The translations under genes were made by a program, and so were the position numbers. Source: Enterobacter asburiae (GTDB taxonomy: Bacteria > Pseudomonadota > Gammaproteobacteria > Enterobacterales > Enterobacteriaceae). Taken from it: a DNA stretch of 64,000 nt. The notes beneath the pieces are model-generated. The model saw only the letters and a list, made by a program, of their open reading frames with translations. It was not told the DNA's origin and did not search any database. The stretch covers positions 4,402,001 to 4,466,000 of the forward strand of contig JAAQVN010000001.1 in assembly GCA_011754535.1 (NCBI GenBank), read 5' to 3'. Shown here piece after piece: positions 51,596 through 61,886 of the stretch (positions within the stretch are counted from its first letter, which is position 1; the number at the start of each line of letters is the position of its first letter).

Positions 51596-52069
51596 ATGAA
51601 AACGCCCCTGATCACCCGCGAAGGGTACGAGAAACTCAAGAAAGAGATGGATTACCTGTGGCGCGAAGAGCGTCCTGAGGTGACCAAAAAGGTGACCTGG
51701 GCGGCCAGCCTGGGCGATCGCAGCGAGAATGCGGATTACCAGTACAACAAAAAGCGGCTGCGCGAAATTGACCGCCGGGTTCGCTACCTGACGAAGTGCC
51801 TCGAGAATCTCAAAATTGTCGATTACTCCCCACAGCAGGAGGGCAAAGTGTTCTTCGGCGCGTGGGTGGAAATTGAAAACGATGACGGTGACACCCTGCG
51901 TTTTCGCATTGTCGGCTACGATGAAATTTTTGGTCGTAAAGATTACATCTCCATCGACTCCCCGATGGCCCGCGCGCTGCTGAAAAAGGAAGTGGGCGAT
52001 TTGGCCGTCGTTCAGACCCCGGCGGGAGAAGCCAGCTGGTACGTCAATGAGATCGTCTACGTAAAATAG
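51596..52069 (+). CDS. greB: Transcript cleavage factor GreB
   Basis: A 157-residue factor that enters the RNA polymerase secondary channel to restart backtracked complexes. The N-terminal coiled coil carries the acidic tip within LGDRSENADYQ, near residues 40-50; the C-terminal half is the FKBP-like globular domain. It is 85 bp upstream of yhgF and divergent from ompR, as in E. coli. Confidence 0.95.
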   Translation: MKTPLITREGYEKLKKEMDYLWREERPEVTKKVTWAASLGDRSENADYQYNKKRLREIDRRVRYLTKCLENLKIVDYSPQQEGKVFFGAWVEIENDDGDTLRFRIVGYDEIFGRKDYISIDSPMARALLKKEVGDLAVVQTPAGEASWYVNEIVYVK

Positions 52070-52154
52070 TCCGAGAGCGCCCTCCCCGGCTGGCATTTTG
52101 CCGTGTCAGCCCGTATAACTATCCCCTGATTTTGACCCACAAGATGATAAAGCC

Positions 52155-54485
<2,331 letters not shown>

Positions 54486-54486
54486 T

Positions 54487-54562
54487 CCCCCCCCCTCACC
54501 CCGACCCTCACCCCAAAAGGGCGAGGGTGTTAAAGTCCCCTCTCCCCTTTGGGGTGAGGGGA
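54487..54562. repeat. Dispersed CCCTCTCCC repeat cluster, copy 5
   Basis: Two hairpin units: CCCTCACCCC with a partner around GGGCGAGGG, then CCCCTCTCCCC-TTT-GGGGTGAGGGG. They share core words with the other copies but are rearranged, as if one copy was inserted in or next to another. They lie between yhgF and the feo promoter. Confidence 0.7.
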
Positions 54563-54673
54563 ATAAAACATCTCGAAATATATGAAACCGATTGCACAGC
54601 CATATTTAAACCACTAATTATCACCCCGTTAACAAATATCCCTCTTTTCATTTTCCCGGCAATTCAGCAAATA

Positions 54674-54763
54674 TTGAGCAAGGTCAATCAGACCGCAAAT
54701 TAATACGATTAACAACATCCCGTCACATTTTTATTATTGCTGATAAAAACTATTCTCATTATC
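54674..54763 (+). promoter_or_regulatory. FNR-like and Fur-like sites upstream of feoA
   Basis: TTGAGCAAGGTCAA at 54674-54687 fits the FNR consensus TTGAT-N4-ATCAA with one mismatch per half. AAAAACTATTCTCATTATC at 54745-54763 matches the 19 bp Fur box (read on the minus strand) at about 14 positions. The surrounding 320 bp yhgF-feoA gap contains no gene. Anaerobic activation and iron repression are both known for E. coli feo. Confidence 0.65.
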
Positions 54764-54805
54764 ATCGCAGTGTAGATTATTTAACCTCTCGTGGAATCAG
54801 GCATT

Positions 54806-55033
54806 ATGCAATTCACTCCAGACAGTGCATGGAAAATTACCGGTTTTACCCGCGAAATTAGCCCGGCCTATCGGCAGAAGCTGCTGTCACTGGGCATGCT
54901 GCCCGGCTCATCATTCCAGGTCGTGCGCGTAGCGCCGTTGGGCGATCCTGTCCATATCGAAACCCGGCGCGTGAATCTGGTTCTGCGCAAAAAAGACCTC
55001 GCATTAATTGAAGTTGAATCTTTATCCCGTTAA
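54806..55033 (+). CDS. feoA: Ferrous iron transport protein FeoA
   Basis: A 75-residue SH3-like cytoplasmic protein needed for FeoB function. The sequence [17 protein letters not shown] and [19 protein letters not shown] is typical. The ATG at 54806 (MQFTPDSAW) gives the family length; the frame is open five codons further upstream. feoB follows after 30 bp, and control is from the FNR/Fur region upstream. Confidence 0.95.
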   Translation: MQFTPDSAWKITGFTREISPAYRQKLLSLGMLPGSSFQVVRVAPLGDPVHIETRRVNLVLRKKDLALIEVESLSR

Positions 55034-55063
55034 CAAGCCAGCGGTTTCGGTGGGTCTAATACA

Positions 55064-57382
55064 ATGAAAAAATTAACTATTGGCTTAATTGGCAATCCTA
55101 ATTCCGGCAAGACAACCTTATTTAATCAGTTAACCGGCGCGCGCCAGCGCGTGGGAAATTGGGCAGGCGTAACGGTTGAACGTAAAGAAGGTCAGTTCAC
55201 GACAACAGACAATCAGGTGACCCTGGTCGACCTTCCCGGCACCTATTCCTTAACCACGATTTCATCCCAGACCTCGCTCGATGAGCAAATTGCCTGCCAC
55301 TACATTCTTGGCGGCGATGCCGATCTGCTGATCAACGTGGTCGACGCCTCTAACCTCGAACGAAACCTTTACCTGACGCTGCAGCTGCTGGAGCTGGGGA
55401 TCCCCTGCATCGTGGCGCTCAACATGCTCGACATTGCGGAAAAACAAAAGCTGCGCATTGACGTCGATGCCCTCTCTGCGCGCCTTGGGTGCCCTGTCGT
55501 TCCGCTGGTCTCGACCCGCGCTCGCGGTATCGACGCGCTGAAGCTGGCGATTGATCGCCACGCGGGAAACCGCGACGTTGAGCTGGTGCACTACGCCCAG
55601 CCGCTGCTGCGCGAAGCCGATCTGCTGGCGCAGGAGATGGACAAAAATATGCCTGCGAAACAGCGTCTGTGGCTCGGCCTGCAGATGCTGGAAGGGGATA
55701 TCTATAGCCGCGCCTATGCCGGACATGCAGCAGATAAGCTGGACGTGACCCTCGCCCGTCTCAGCGGCGAGCTGGACGACCCGGCGCTGCACATCGCCGA
55801 TGCGCGTTATCAGGCCATTGCGTCAATTTGTGACGTGGTCAGCAACGCCCTTACCGCGGAACCCAGCCGCTTTACGGCGGCGGTGGATAAGATTGTGCTC
55901 AACCGCTTTCTCGGTTTGCCGATCTTCCTGCTGGTGATGTACGTGATGTTCCTGCTTGCCATTAACATTGGTGGCGCGCTCCAGCCGATTTTTGACGCAG
56001 GTTCTGTCGCTGTTTTCGTTCATGGTATTCAGTGGCTGGGTTACACCCTGCACTTCCCGGAATGGCTAACCATCTTCCTCGCTCAGGGGATCGGCGGCGG
56101 TATCAACACCGTGCTGCCGCTGGTGCCGCAGATCGGCATGATGTATCTGTTCCTCTCGTTCCTTGAAGATTCCGGTTACATGGCGCGCGCCGCGTTCGTG
56201 ATGGACCGCCTGATGCAGGCACTGGGTCTGCCGGGTAAATCCTTCGTCCCGCTGATCGTCGGCTTCGGCTGTAACGTGCCGTCGGTGATGGGCGCACGCA
56301 CCCTGGATGCGCCGCGTGAACGTCTGATGACCATCATGATGGCGCCATTTATGTCCTGCGGCGCGCGTCTGGCAATCTTTGCGGTCTTTGCAGCCGCCTT
56401 CTTTGGTCAGCAGGGCGCGCTGGCGGTCTTCTCGCTATATGTGCTGGGCATCGTGATGGCGATCCTGACTGGTTTAATGCTCAAGCACACCATCATGCGT
56501 GGTGAAGCGTCGCCGTTTGTGATGGAGCTTCCGGTCTACCACGTACCGCATCTGAAAAGCCTGGCGATCCAGACCTGGCAGCGCCTGAAAGGCTTTGTGC
56601 TGCGCGCCGGTAAGGTGATTGTCATTGTCAGTATTTTCCTGAGCGCTCTGAACAGCTTCACCCTGAGTGGACAGACGGCGGATAACATCAACGACTCTGC
56701 CCTCTCCTCCGTCAGCCGCGTCATCACGCCGGTCTTTAAACCAATTGGCGTGCAGGAGGATAACTGGCAGGCGACCGTGGGACTGTTCACCGGGGCGATG
56801 GCGAAAGAGGTGGTCGTGGGGACCCTGAACACGCTCTACACCGCAGAGAACATTCAGGAGCAGGAATTTAACCCGGCGGAGTTTCACCTCGGTGACGAAC
56901 TGCTGGGTGCCGTAGAGGAGACCTGGCAGAGCCTGAAAGATACCTTCAGCCTGAGCGTGCTGGCGAACCCGATTGAGGCCAGCAAAGGCGACGGCGAAAT
57001 GGCGACCGGTGCCATGGGCGTGATGGGCGAGAAGTTTGGCAGCGCGTCTGCGGCCTACAGCTATCTCATCTTTGTCCTGCTCTATATCCCGTGCATCTCC
57101 GTCATGGGAGCGATTGCCCGCGAGTCCAGCCGCGGCTGGATGGGCTTCTCCATCCTGTGGGGGCTGAATATCGCTTACTCGCTGGCGACGCTGTTTTATC
57201 AGACCGTTAACTTCAGCCAGCACCCGCGCTACAGCCTGGTCTGCATTCTGGCGGTTGTGCTGTTTAACGTAATGATTCTCGGTCTGCTACGCCGGGCACG
57301 CAGCCGCGTCGACATCGACCTGCTGGCGAATCGTAAAACCGCCGCAACCTGCTGCAGCAGCCCGGCTGGCGACTGTCACTAA
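55064..57382 (+). CDS. feoB: Ferrous iron permease FeoB
   Basis: A 772-residue inner-membrane ferrous iron transporter. The N-terminal GTPase domain has G1 GNPNSGKTT at residues 10-18, DLPGTY and NMLD; a helical GDI-like region follows. The membrane part from about residue 280 holds two Gate motifs, with [14 protein letters not shown] and [12 protein letters not shown] in the first. The C terminus carries CCSS, as in E. coli. feoC begins 11 bp later. Confidence 0.97.
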   Translation: MKKLTIGLIGNPNSGKTTLFNQLTGARQRVGNWAGVTVERKEGQFTTTDNQVTLVDLPGTYSLTTISSQTSLDEQIACHYILGGDADLLINVVDASNLERNLYLTLQLLELGIPCIVALNMLDIAEKQKLRIDVDALSARLGCPVVPLVSTRARGIDALKLAIDRHAGNRDVELVHYAQPLLREADLLAQEMDKNMPAKQRLWLGLQMLEGDIYSRAYAGHAADKLDVTLARLSGELDDPALHIADARYQAIASICDVVSNALTAEPSRFTAAVDKIVLNRFLGLPIFLLVMYVMFLLAINIGGALQPIFDAGSVAVFVHGIQWLGYTLHFPEWLTIFLAQGIGGGINTVLPLVPQIGMMYLFLSFLEDSGYMARAAFVMDRLMQALGLPGKSFVPLIVGFGCNVPSVMGARTLDAPRERLMTIMMAPFMSCGARLAIFAVFAAAFFGQQGALAVFSLYVLGIVMAILTGLMLKHTIMRGEASPFVMELPVYHVPHLKSLAIQTWQRLKGFVLRAGKVIVIVSIFLSALNSFTLSGQTADNINDSALSSVSRVITPVFKPIGVQEDNWQATVGLFTGAMAKEVVVGTLNTLYTAENIQEQEFNPAEFHLGDELLGAVEETWQSLKDTFSLSVLANPIEASKGDGEMATGAMGVMGEKFGSASAAYSYLIFVLLYIPCISVMGAIARESSRGWMGFSILWGLNIAYSLATLFYQTVNFSQHPRYSLVCILAVVLFNVMILGLLRRARSRVDIDLLANRKTAATCCSSPAGDCH

Positions 57383-57393
57383 GAGGAAACCAG

Positions 57394-57630
57394 ATGGCAT
57401 CGTTGATTCAGGTTCGTGACCTGCTGGCGCTTCAGGGGCGGATGGAGGCAAAACAGCTCAGCCTCAGCCTGCATACGCCGCAGCCGATGATCGATGCCAT
57501 GCTGGAACGCCTGGAAGCGATGGGTAAAGCCGTGCGGATCCAGGAAGAAGCGGACGGCTGCCTCTCCGGCAGTTGTAAAAGCTGCCCGGAAGGAAAGGCC
57601 TGCCTCAGGGAATGGTGGGCACTGCGCTAA
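57394..57630 (+). CDS. feoC: Ferrous iron transport accessory FeoC
   Basis: A 78-residue winged-helix protein encoded after feoB in gammaproteobacteria. Four cysteines, Cys56, Cys61, Cys64 and Cys70 ([15 protein letters not shown]), match the pattern thought to hold an iron-sulfur cluster. Proposed to protect FeoB from proteolysis or to regulate it. A strong hairpin terminator follows the stop. Confidence 0.93.
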   Translation: MASLIQVRDLLALQGRMEAKQLSLSLHTPQPMIDAMLERLEAMGKAVRIQEEADGCLSGSCKSCPEGKACLREWWALR

Positions 57631-57631
57631 C

Positions 57632-57657
57632 AAAGCCGGGCATTGCTGCCCGGCTTT
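57632..57657. terminator. Terminator between feoC and the BhsA-like gene
   Basis: AAAGCCGGGCA (57632-57642) and TGCCCGGCTTT (57647-57657) form an 11 bp perfect stem with a TTGC loop. With A and T tracts at its edges it can serve both convergent genes. Confidence 0.85.
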
Positions 57658-57663
57658 ATCGTA

Positions 57664-57933
57664 TTACTTATAGACGTCCGCGGTGGCGCGTACGTTTTTG
57701 GTCTGTTTTTCTGCACTGGTGACGACGTAGTACGTCCCGCCCAGCTCATCCGCTTTCTTCGACAGCTCTTTTCTTGCATCCATCGGCGCGGTGGTGTCAG
57801 ACGTAGAAATCTCACCAATTTTCGTCAGATTCATCCCGGCAACTTTATCTTTTTCCAGCTCTTTCGCCGCAAAAACGCCAAATGACAGTGACCCAATAAC
57901 CAGAGAAGTGACAATACCTGTAACAAGTTTCAT
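57664..57933 (-). CDS. Small periplasmic BhsA/McbA/YhcN-like protein (DUF1471)
   Basis: An 89-residue secreted protein: signal peptide MKLVTGIVTSLVIGSLSFGVFAA split at FAA, then one DUF1471-type domain with KIGEISTSDTTAPMDARKELSKKADELGG and the ending RATADVYK. Family members in E. coli (BhsA, McbA, YhcN, YdgH group) respond to stress and affect biofilm; the specific role of this one is unknown. The start at 57933 has a GGAG ribosome site. In E. coli this place, between feoC and bioH, holds the transposase-like yhgA. Confidence 0.82.
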   Translation of the reverse strand: MKLVTGIVTSLVIGSLSFGVFAAKELEKDKVAGMNLTKIGEISTSDTTAPMDARKELSKKADELGGTYYVVTSAEKQTKNVRATADVYK

Positions 57934-58045
57934 AGCCTGACTCTCCATAGGATTGTTGTTTTTGATTATCGTAGGCAGAACAACCGCAACGACATCTGGA
58001 GTATGGTTGCGGTGTGTAACTTTTTCCAGGCTGGATAGAAAATAA

Positions 58046-58819
58046 TCAGTCTAAACGTTGACTTAACGCAACCAGCGCTGAACAAAATTCCGTCGGATGA
58101 GAGATAAACGGAGCATGCGCGGCTTTGGCAATGACCCGGGATTCGCTGTCCGGCCAGAGGGAATCCAGAAGTGGAACCACTTTGCGCGGCACCAGCCCGT
58201 CCAGATGGCCATAGATACGCAGATGCGGCATGGCCAGCTCAGTCAGCGGCTCCCGCAGGTCGACCGTTTTCAGGATCTCAAGACCGCCGTTAAGCACCTC
58301 GACGTCCGGCATCGGCAGGGAGAGCACCACCTGCTTCAGCGCTCTGGCATCCTGACGCGCGGTTTCCGTCCCCATTGTCTGCAATGCGAGGAATCGCTCG
58401 ACAGTCCGCTGGAAATCGTCGCTCAGCTGCTGCTGGAAGCCCGCCAGCACGTCAAGTTTGATGCCGGGCCACGTCTCTTGCGCGCTAAAGCATGGCGACG
58501 AGGCCACGGTGACCAGCGCCTTAACGCGCTCGGGCCAGGAGAGCGCAATCTGGCTTGCCACCAGCCCGCCCAGGCTCCAGCCCAGCCAGATGGCATTTTG
58601 CGGCGCGGCGTCCACAACCTGCTGCGCCATCTCATCAAGCGACATCGCGCTAAAGCCGCGGCTGCGACCGTAGCCCGGTAGATCAACCAGATGTAACGTA
58701 AATTGCGAGGCAAGTTCCTCGCTTATGCAATGCCACACTTCCGCATTCAGGCCCCATCCGTGCAGCAGCACAAGATGGCAATTTCCTGTCCCTACGGTCT
58801 GCCACCACAGCGTCTTCAT
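58046..58819 (-). CDS. bioH: Pimeloyl-[ACP] methyl ester esterase BioH
   Basis: A 257-residue alpha/beta hydrolase removing the methyl group from pimeloyl-ACP methyl ester in biotin synthesis. The nucleophile is Ser82 in LGWSLGGL; the aspartate is in [10 protein letters not shown] and the histidine in [12 protein letters not shown] near 235. It is divergent from gntX with a 36 bp gap, the same arrangement as in E. coli. Confidence 0.95.
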   Translation of the reverse strand: MKTLWWQTVGTGNCHLVLLHGWGLNAEVWHCISEELASQFTLHLVDLPGYGRSRGFSAMSLDEMAQQVVDAAPQNAIWLGWSLGGLVASQIALSWPERVKALVTVASSPCFSAQETWPGIKLDVLAGFQQQLSDDFQRTVERFLALQTMGTETARQDARALKQVVLSLPMPDVEVLNGGLEILKTVDLREPLTELAMPHLRIYGHLDGLVPRKVVPLLDSLWPDSESRVIAKAAHAPFISHPTEFCSALVALSQRLD

Positions 58820-58855
58820 CAGTTACTGTTCTCTTTTTTCACATGGAGGTTGCAC

Positions 58856-59539
58856 ATGCTAACAGTGCCTGGCTTGTGCTGGCTATGCAAAATGCCGCTT
58901 GCCCTCAGCGCGTGGGGCGTCTGTTCCGTCTGCACGCGCTCGCTGGCAAGGCGTATCACAACCTGCCCGCAATGTGGTTTACCGGCGGCTAACCGCTATT
59001 TGCCCTGCGGCCGCTGCCTGAAAAAATCCCCGCCGTGGAGCGCGCTGGTAGCCGTGGATGATTATGTCCCACCGCTGAGCGGGCTTATTCACGCCCTGAA
59101 GTTTTCCGGCCAGAGTTCGCTGGCGCAGCCCCTTGCCCGCCTGCTATTGCTGGCGGTTTTACAGGCGCGAAGAACCCGCGCTCTGCCGAAAATCGATAGG
59201 GTGGTGAATGTCCCCTTATACCAACGTCGGCACTGGCGGCGCGGCTATAATCAAAGCGACCTGCTCTGCCGCCCGCTCGCCCGGTGGCTAGGCTGTCGCT
59301 ATGATGCCTGCGCGCTTACCCGCGTACATGCCACCGCTATCCAGCATCAGCTCAACGCCCGGCTTCGCAAAAGGAACCTGAAAAACGCCTTTCGCCTTGA
59401 ATTGCCGGTCAAAGGCCTCCATATCGCCATCGTGGATGACGTCGTCACCACAGGCAGTACCGTTGCTGAACTTTCCCGACTGCTTTTGCAAAGCGGCGCC
59501 GCGTCGGTTCAGGTATGGTGTCTGTGCCGTACCTTGTAG
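58856..59539 (+). CDS. gntX: Phosphoribosyltransferase-like DNA-utilisation protein GntX
   Basis: A 227-residue ComF-type protein. An N-terminal zinc finger (CWLCKMP, CSVC, CPQCGLP, CGRC) precedes a phosphoribosyltransferase domain with the PRPP-binding motif VIVDDVVTTGST-like IVDDVVTTGST near residue 195. ComF relatives act in DNA uptake, and E. coli gntX (also called yhgH) has been linked to use of DNA as nutrient, as have the hof genes in this window. The start at 58856 has a GGAGG ribosome site; the frame is open further upstream but overlaps bioH. Confidence 0.9.
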   Translation: MLTVPGLCWLCKMPLALSAWGVCSVCTRSLARRITTCPQCGLPAANRYLPCGRCLKKSPPWSALVAVDDYVPPLSGLIHALKFSGQSSLAQPLARLLLLAVLQARRTRALPKIDRVVNVPLYQRRHWRRGYNQSDLLCRPLARWLGCRYDACALTRVHATAIQHQLNARLRKRNLKNAFRLELPVKGLHIAIVDDVVTTGSTVAELSRLLLQSGAASVQVWCLCRTL

Positions 59540-59600
59540 CCCTTCTTCAATGGGCGTATGATTATACCCAGGTAATTTAGTCAACTATTAGGCCAAAGCT

Positions 59601-60176
59601 ATGATCCGTATTTCCGATTCTGCACAAGCGCACTTTGCCAAACTGCTGGCAAATCAGGAAGAAGGGACGCAGATCCGCGTGTTTGTGATCAATCCAGGCA
59701 CTCCGAATGCAGAATGTGGTGTCTCTTATTGTCCTCCGGATGCTGTGGAAGCAACTGACACTGCCCTTAAATTTGAACAGCTCACCGCTTATGTCGATGA
59801 ACTGAGCGCGCCGTATCTTGAAGATGCGGAGATCGACTTCGTCACCGACCAGCTGGGTTCTCAACTGACCCTGAAAGCGCCAAACGCCAAAATGCGTAAA
59901 GTGTCTGACGATGCGCCGCTGATGGAGCGCGTTGAGTATCTGCTTCAGTCCCAGATCAACCCACAGCTGGCTGGCCACGGCGGTCGCGTTTCCCTGATGG
60001 AAATCACGGAAGACGGCCTGGCGATCCTGCAGTTCGGCGGCGGCTGTAATGGTTGCTCTATGGTCGACGTGACCCTGAAAGAAGGGATCGAGAAGCAGCT
60101 GCTGAACGAGTTCCCGGAACTGAAAGGCGTGCGTGACCTGACCGAGCACCAGCGCGGCGAGCACTCTTACTACTAA
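59601..60176 (+). CDS. nfuA: Iron-sulfur cluster scaffold/carrier NfuA
   Basis: A 191-residue Fe-S carrier active under oxidative stress and iron limitation. The N-terminal part is an A-type-like domain without its usual three cysteines (Cys39 and Cys44 lie elsewhere), and the Nfu domain carries Cys149 and Cys152 in GGGCNGCSM, which bind the [4Fe-4S] cluster in a dimer. It follows gntX after 61 bp and is followed by a REP. Confidence 0.96.
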   Translation: MIRISDSAQAHFAKLLANQEEGTQIRVFVINPGTPNAECGVSYCPPDAVEATDTALKFEQLTAYVDELSAPYLEDAEIDFVTDQLGSQLTLKAPNAKMRKVSDDAPLMERVEYLLQSQINPQLAGHGGRVSLMEITEDGLAILQFGGGCNGCSMVDVTLKEGIEKQLLNEFPELKGVRDLTEHQRGEHSYY

Positions 60177-60195
60177 TTCAGTACCCGCCCGTATT

Positions 60196-60225
60196 GCCCG
60201 GTGGCGCCACGCTTACCGGGCCAAC
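60196..60225. repeat. REP element after nfuA
   Basis: GCCCGGTGGC and GCTTACCGGGC form the imperfect REP hairpin, 19 bp after the nfuA stop. Confidence 0.78.
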
Positions 60226-60307
60226 CTCCCTTGCCTTCCCACCTCGATATGTTGACCTGCGTCTCATAATTCAAATTTTGCCTCACTGGGTGATTCTCAA
60301 CCGCGAT

Positions 60308-60464
60308 ATGTTACCCGTATCATTCTCGTGGGCACTCAACACCCTTATAACAGCCGACTAAACTTAACTGTTTCGCAGGCATCAGTATGAGTGCCGTTAA
60401 CCACTCTGTTCCCAGTTGGGACAATCGGAATTTGTCGTTGAAACAATGACGTTACCCATAACAA
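60308..60464 (+). promoter_or_regulatory. Two GntR-type operators in the gntT control region
   Basis: ATGTTACCCGTATCAT at 60308-60323 differs from the GntR operator ATGTTACCCGTAACAT in one base. ACGTTACCCATAACAA at 60449-60464 differs in three. Their centres are 141 bp apart; the first overlaps a probable -10 (TATCAT), the second would lie near +126. E. coli gntT has the same two-operator layout. The 307 bp nfuA-gntT gap holds no gene. Confidence 0.8.
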
Positions 60465-60483
60465 TTCAAAGGCCAGGTAAATC

Positions 60484-61800
60484 ATGCCATTAGTCATCGT
60501 TGCTATCGGTGTTGTGTTATTACTGCTCTTGATGATCCGTTTCAAAATGAACGGATTTATCGCTCTGGTTCTGGTGGCACTTGCAGTCGGTCTGATGCAG
60601 GGGATGCCGCTGGTTAAAGTTATCAGCTCTATCAAAGCCGGCGTCGGCGGCACGCTCGGCAGCCTGGCGCTGATCATGGGCTTCGGTGCCATGCTCGGCA
60701 AAATGCTGGCGGACTGCGGTGGCGCGCAGCGTATTGCCACCACCCTGATTGCCAAATTCGGTAAACAGCACATTCAGTGGGCAGTGGTGTTAACCGGTTT
60801 TACCGTCGGTTTCGCGCTGTTCTATGAAGTGGGCTTTGTGCTGATGCTGCCGCTGGTGTTTACCATCGCTGCGGCAGCGAACATCCCGCTGCTGTTTGTG
60901 GGTGTGCCAATGGCTGCGGCCCTGTCCGTGACCCACGGCTTCCTGCCGCCACACCCGGGTCCAACCGCTATCGCCACCATCTTCCACGCCGATATGGGTA
61001 AAACCCTGCTGTTCGGTACGATTCTGGCGATCCCGACCGTGATTCTGGCGGGCCCGGTGTATGCCCGCTTCCTGAAAGGCATTGATAAGCCTATCCCGGA
61101 AGGTCTGTACAGCGCCAAAACCTTCACCGAAGAAGAGATGCCGGGCTTTGGCGTCAGCGTCTGGACCTCTCTGGTGCCGGTGATCCTGATGGCGATGCGC
61201 GCCGTGGCGGAGATGATCCTGCCGAAAGGTCATGCTTTCCTGTCCGTTGCGGAATTCCTGGGTGACCCGGTAATGGCAACGCTGATTGCGGTGTTGATCG
61301 CGATGTTCACCTTCGGTCTTAACCGCGGTCGTTCAATGGATCAAATCAACGACACGCTGACCTCGTCCATCAAAATCATTGCCATGATGCTCCTGATCAT
61401 CGGCGGCGGCGGTGCGTTCAAGCAGGTGCTGGTCGACAGCGGCGTGGACAAATACATCGCTGCCATGATGCATGAAACCAACGTGTCGCCGCTCCTGATG
61501 GCCTGGTCTATTGCTGCAGTTCTGCGTATTGCGCTGGGTTCTGCGACCGTTGCGGCGATCACCGCAGGCGGTATCGTTGCCCCGCTGATTGCGACCACGG
61601 GCGTAAGCCCTGAGCTGATGGTTATCGCCGTCGGTTCCGGTAGCGTGATTTTCTCTCACGTTAACGACCCTGGCTTCTGGCTGTTCAAGGAGTACTTCAA
61701 CCTGACGATCGGTGAAACCATCAAGTCCTGGTCCGCGCTGGAAACCATTATTTCGGTGTGTGGTCTGGTCGGGGTGCTGCTGTTGAATATGGTTGTCTGA
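60484..61800 (+). CDS. gntT: High-affinity gluconate permease GntT
   Basis: A 438-residue inner-membrane gluconate:H+ symporter of the GntP family, with about twelve hydrophobic segments. The motif GFLPPHPGPTAIATIF in the middle and SHVNDPGFWLFKEYFNLT near the C terminus are family marks. Upstream GntR-type operators imply induction by gluconate. A REP and a dispersed repeat separate it from the convergent malQ. Confidence 0.94.
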   Translation: MPLVIVAIGVVLLLLLMIRFKMNGFIALVLVALAVGLMQGMPLVKVISSIKAGVGGTLGSLALIMGFGAMLGKMLADCGGAQRIATTLIAKFGKQHIQWAVVLTGFTVGFALFYEVGFVLMLPLVFTIAAAANIPLLFVGVPMAAALSVTHGFLPPHPGPTAIATIFHADMGKTLLFGTILAIPTVILAGPVYARFLKGIDKPIPEGLYSAKTFTEEEMPGFGVSVWTSLVPVILMAMRAVAEMILPKGHAFLSVAEFLGDPVMATLIAVLIAMFTFGLNRGRSMDQINDTLTSSIKIIAMMLLIIGGGGAFKQVLVDSGVDKYIAAMMHETNVSPLLMAWSIAAVLRIALGSATVAAITAGGIVAPLIATTGVSPELMVIAVGSGSVIFSHVNDPGFWLFKEYFNLTIGETIKSWSALETIISVCGLVGVLLLNMVV

Positions 61801-61809
61801 TGTAAAAAA

Positions 61810-61840
61810 GCCGGGTGGCGCTGACGCTTACCCGGCCTAC
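61810..61840. repeat. REP element between gntT and malQ
   Basis: GCCGGGTGGCGCTGACGC with TTACCCGGCCTAC, the same REP form as the right-hand unit of the BIME at 29371. Confidence 0.8.
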
Positions 61841-61847
61841 ATTCTAT

Positions 61848-61881
61848 TCCCTCTCCCTCTGAGAGAGGGTTAGGGTGAGGG
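61848..61881. repeat. Dispersed CCCTCTCCC hairpin repeat, copy 6
   Basis: CCCTCTCCCTCT pairs with GAGAGAGGG, then TTAGGGTGAGGG. A slightly degenerate copy, five bases before the malQ stop and beside a REP. Confidence 0.75.
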
Positions 61882-61886
61882 TGAAA

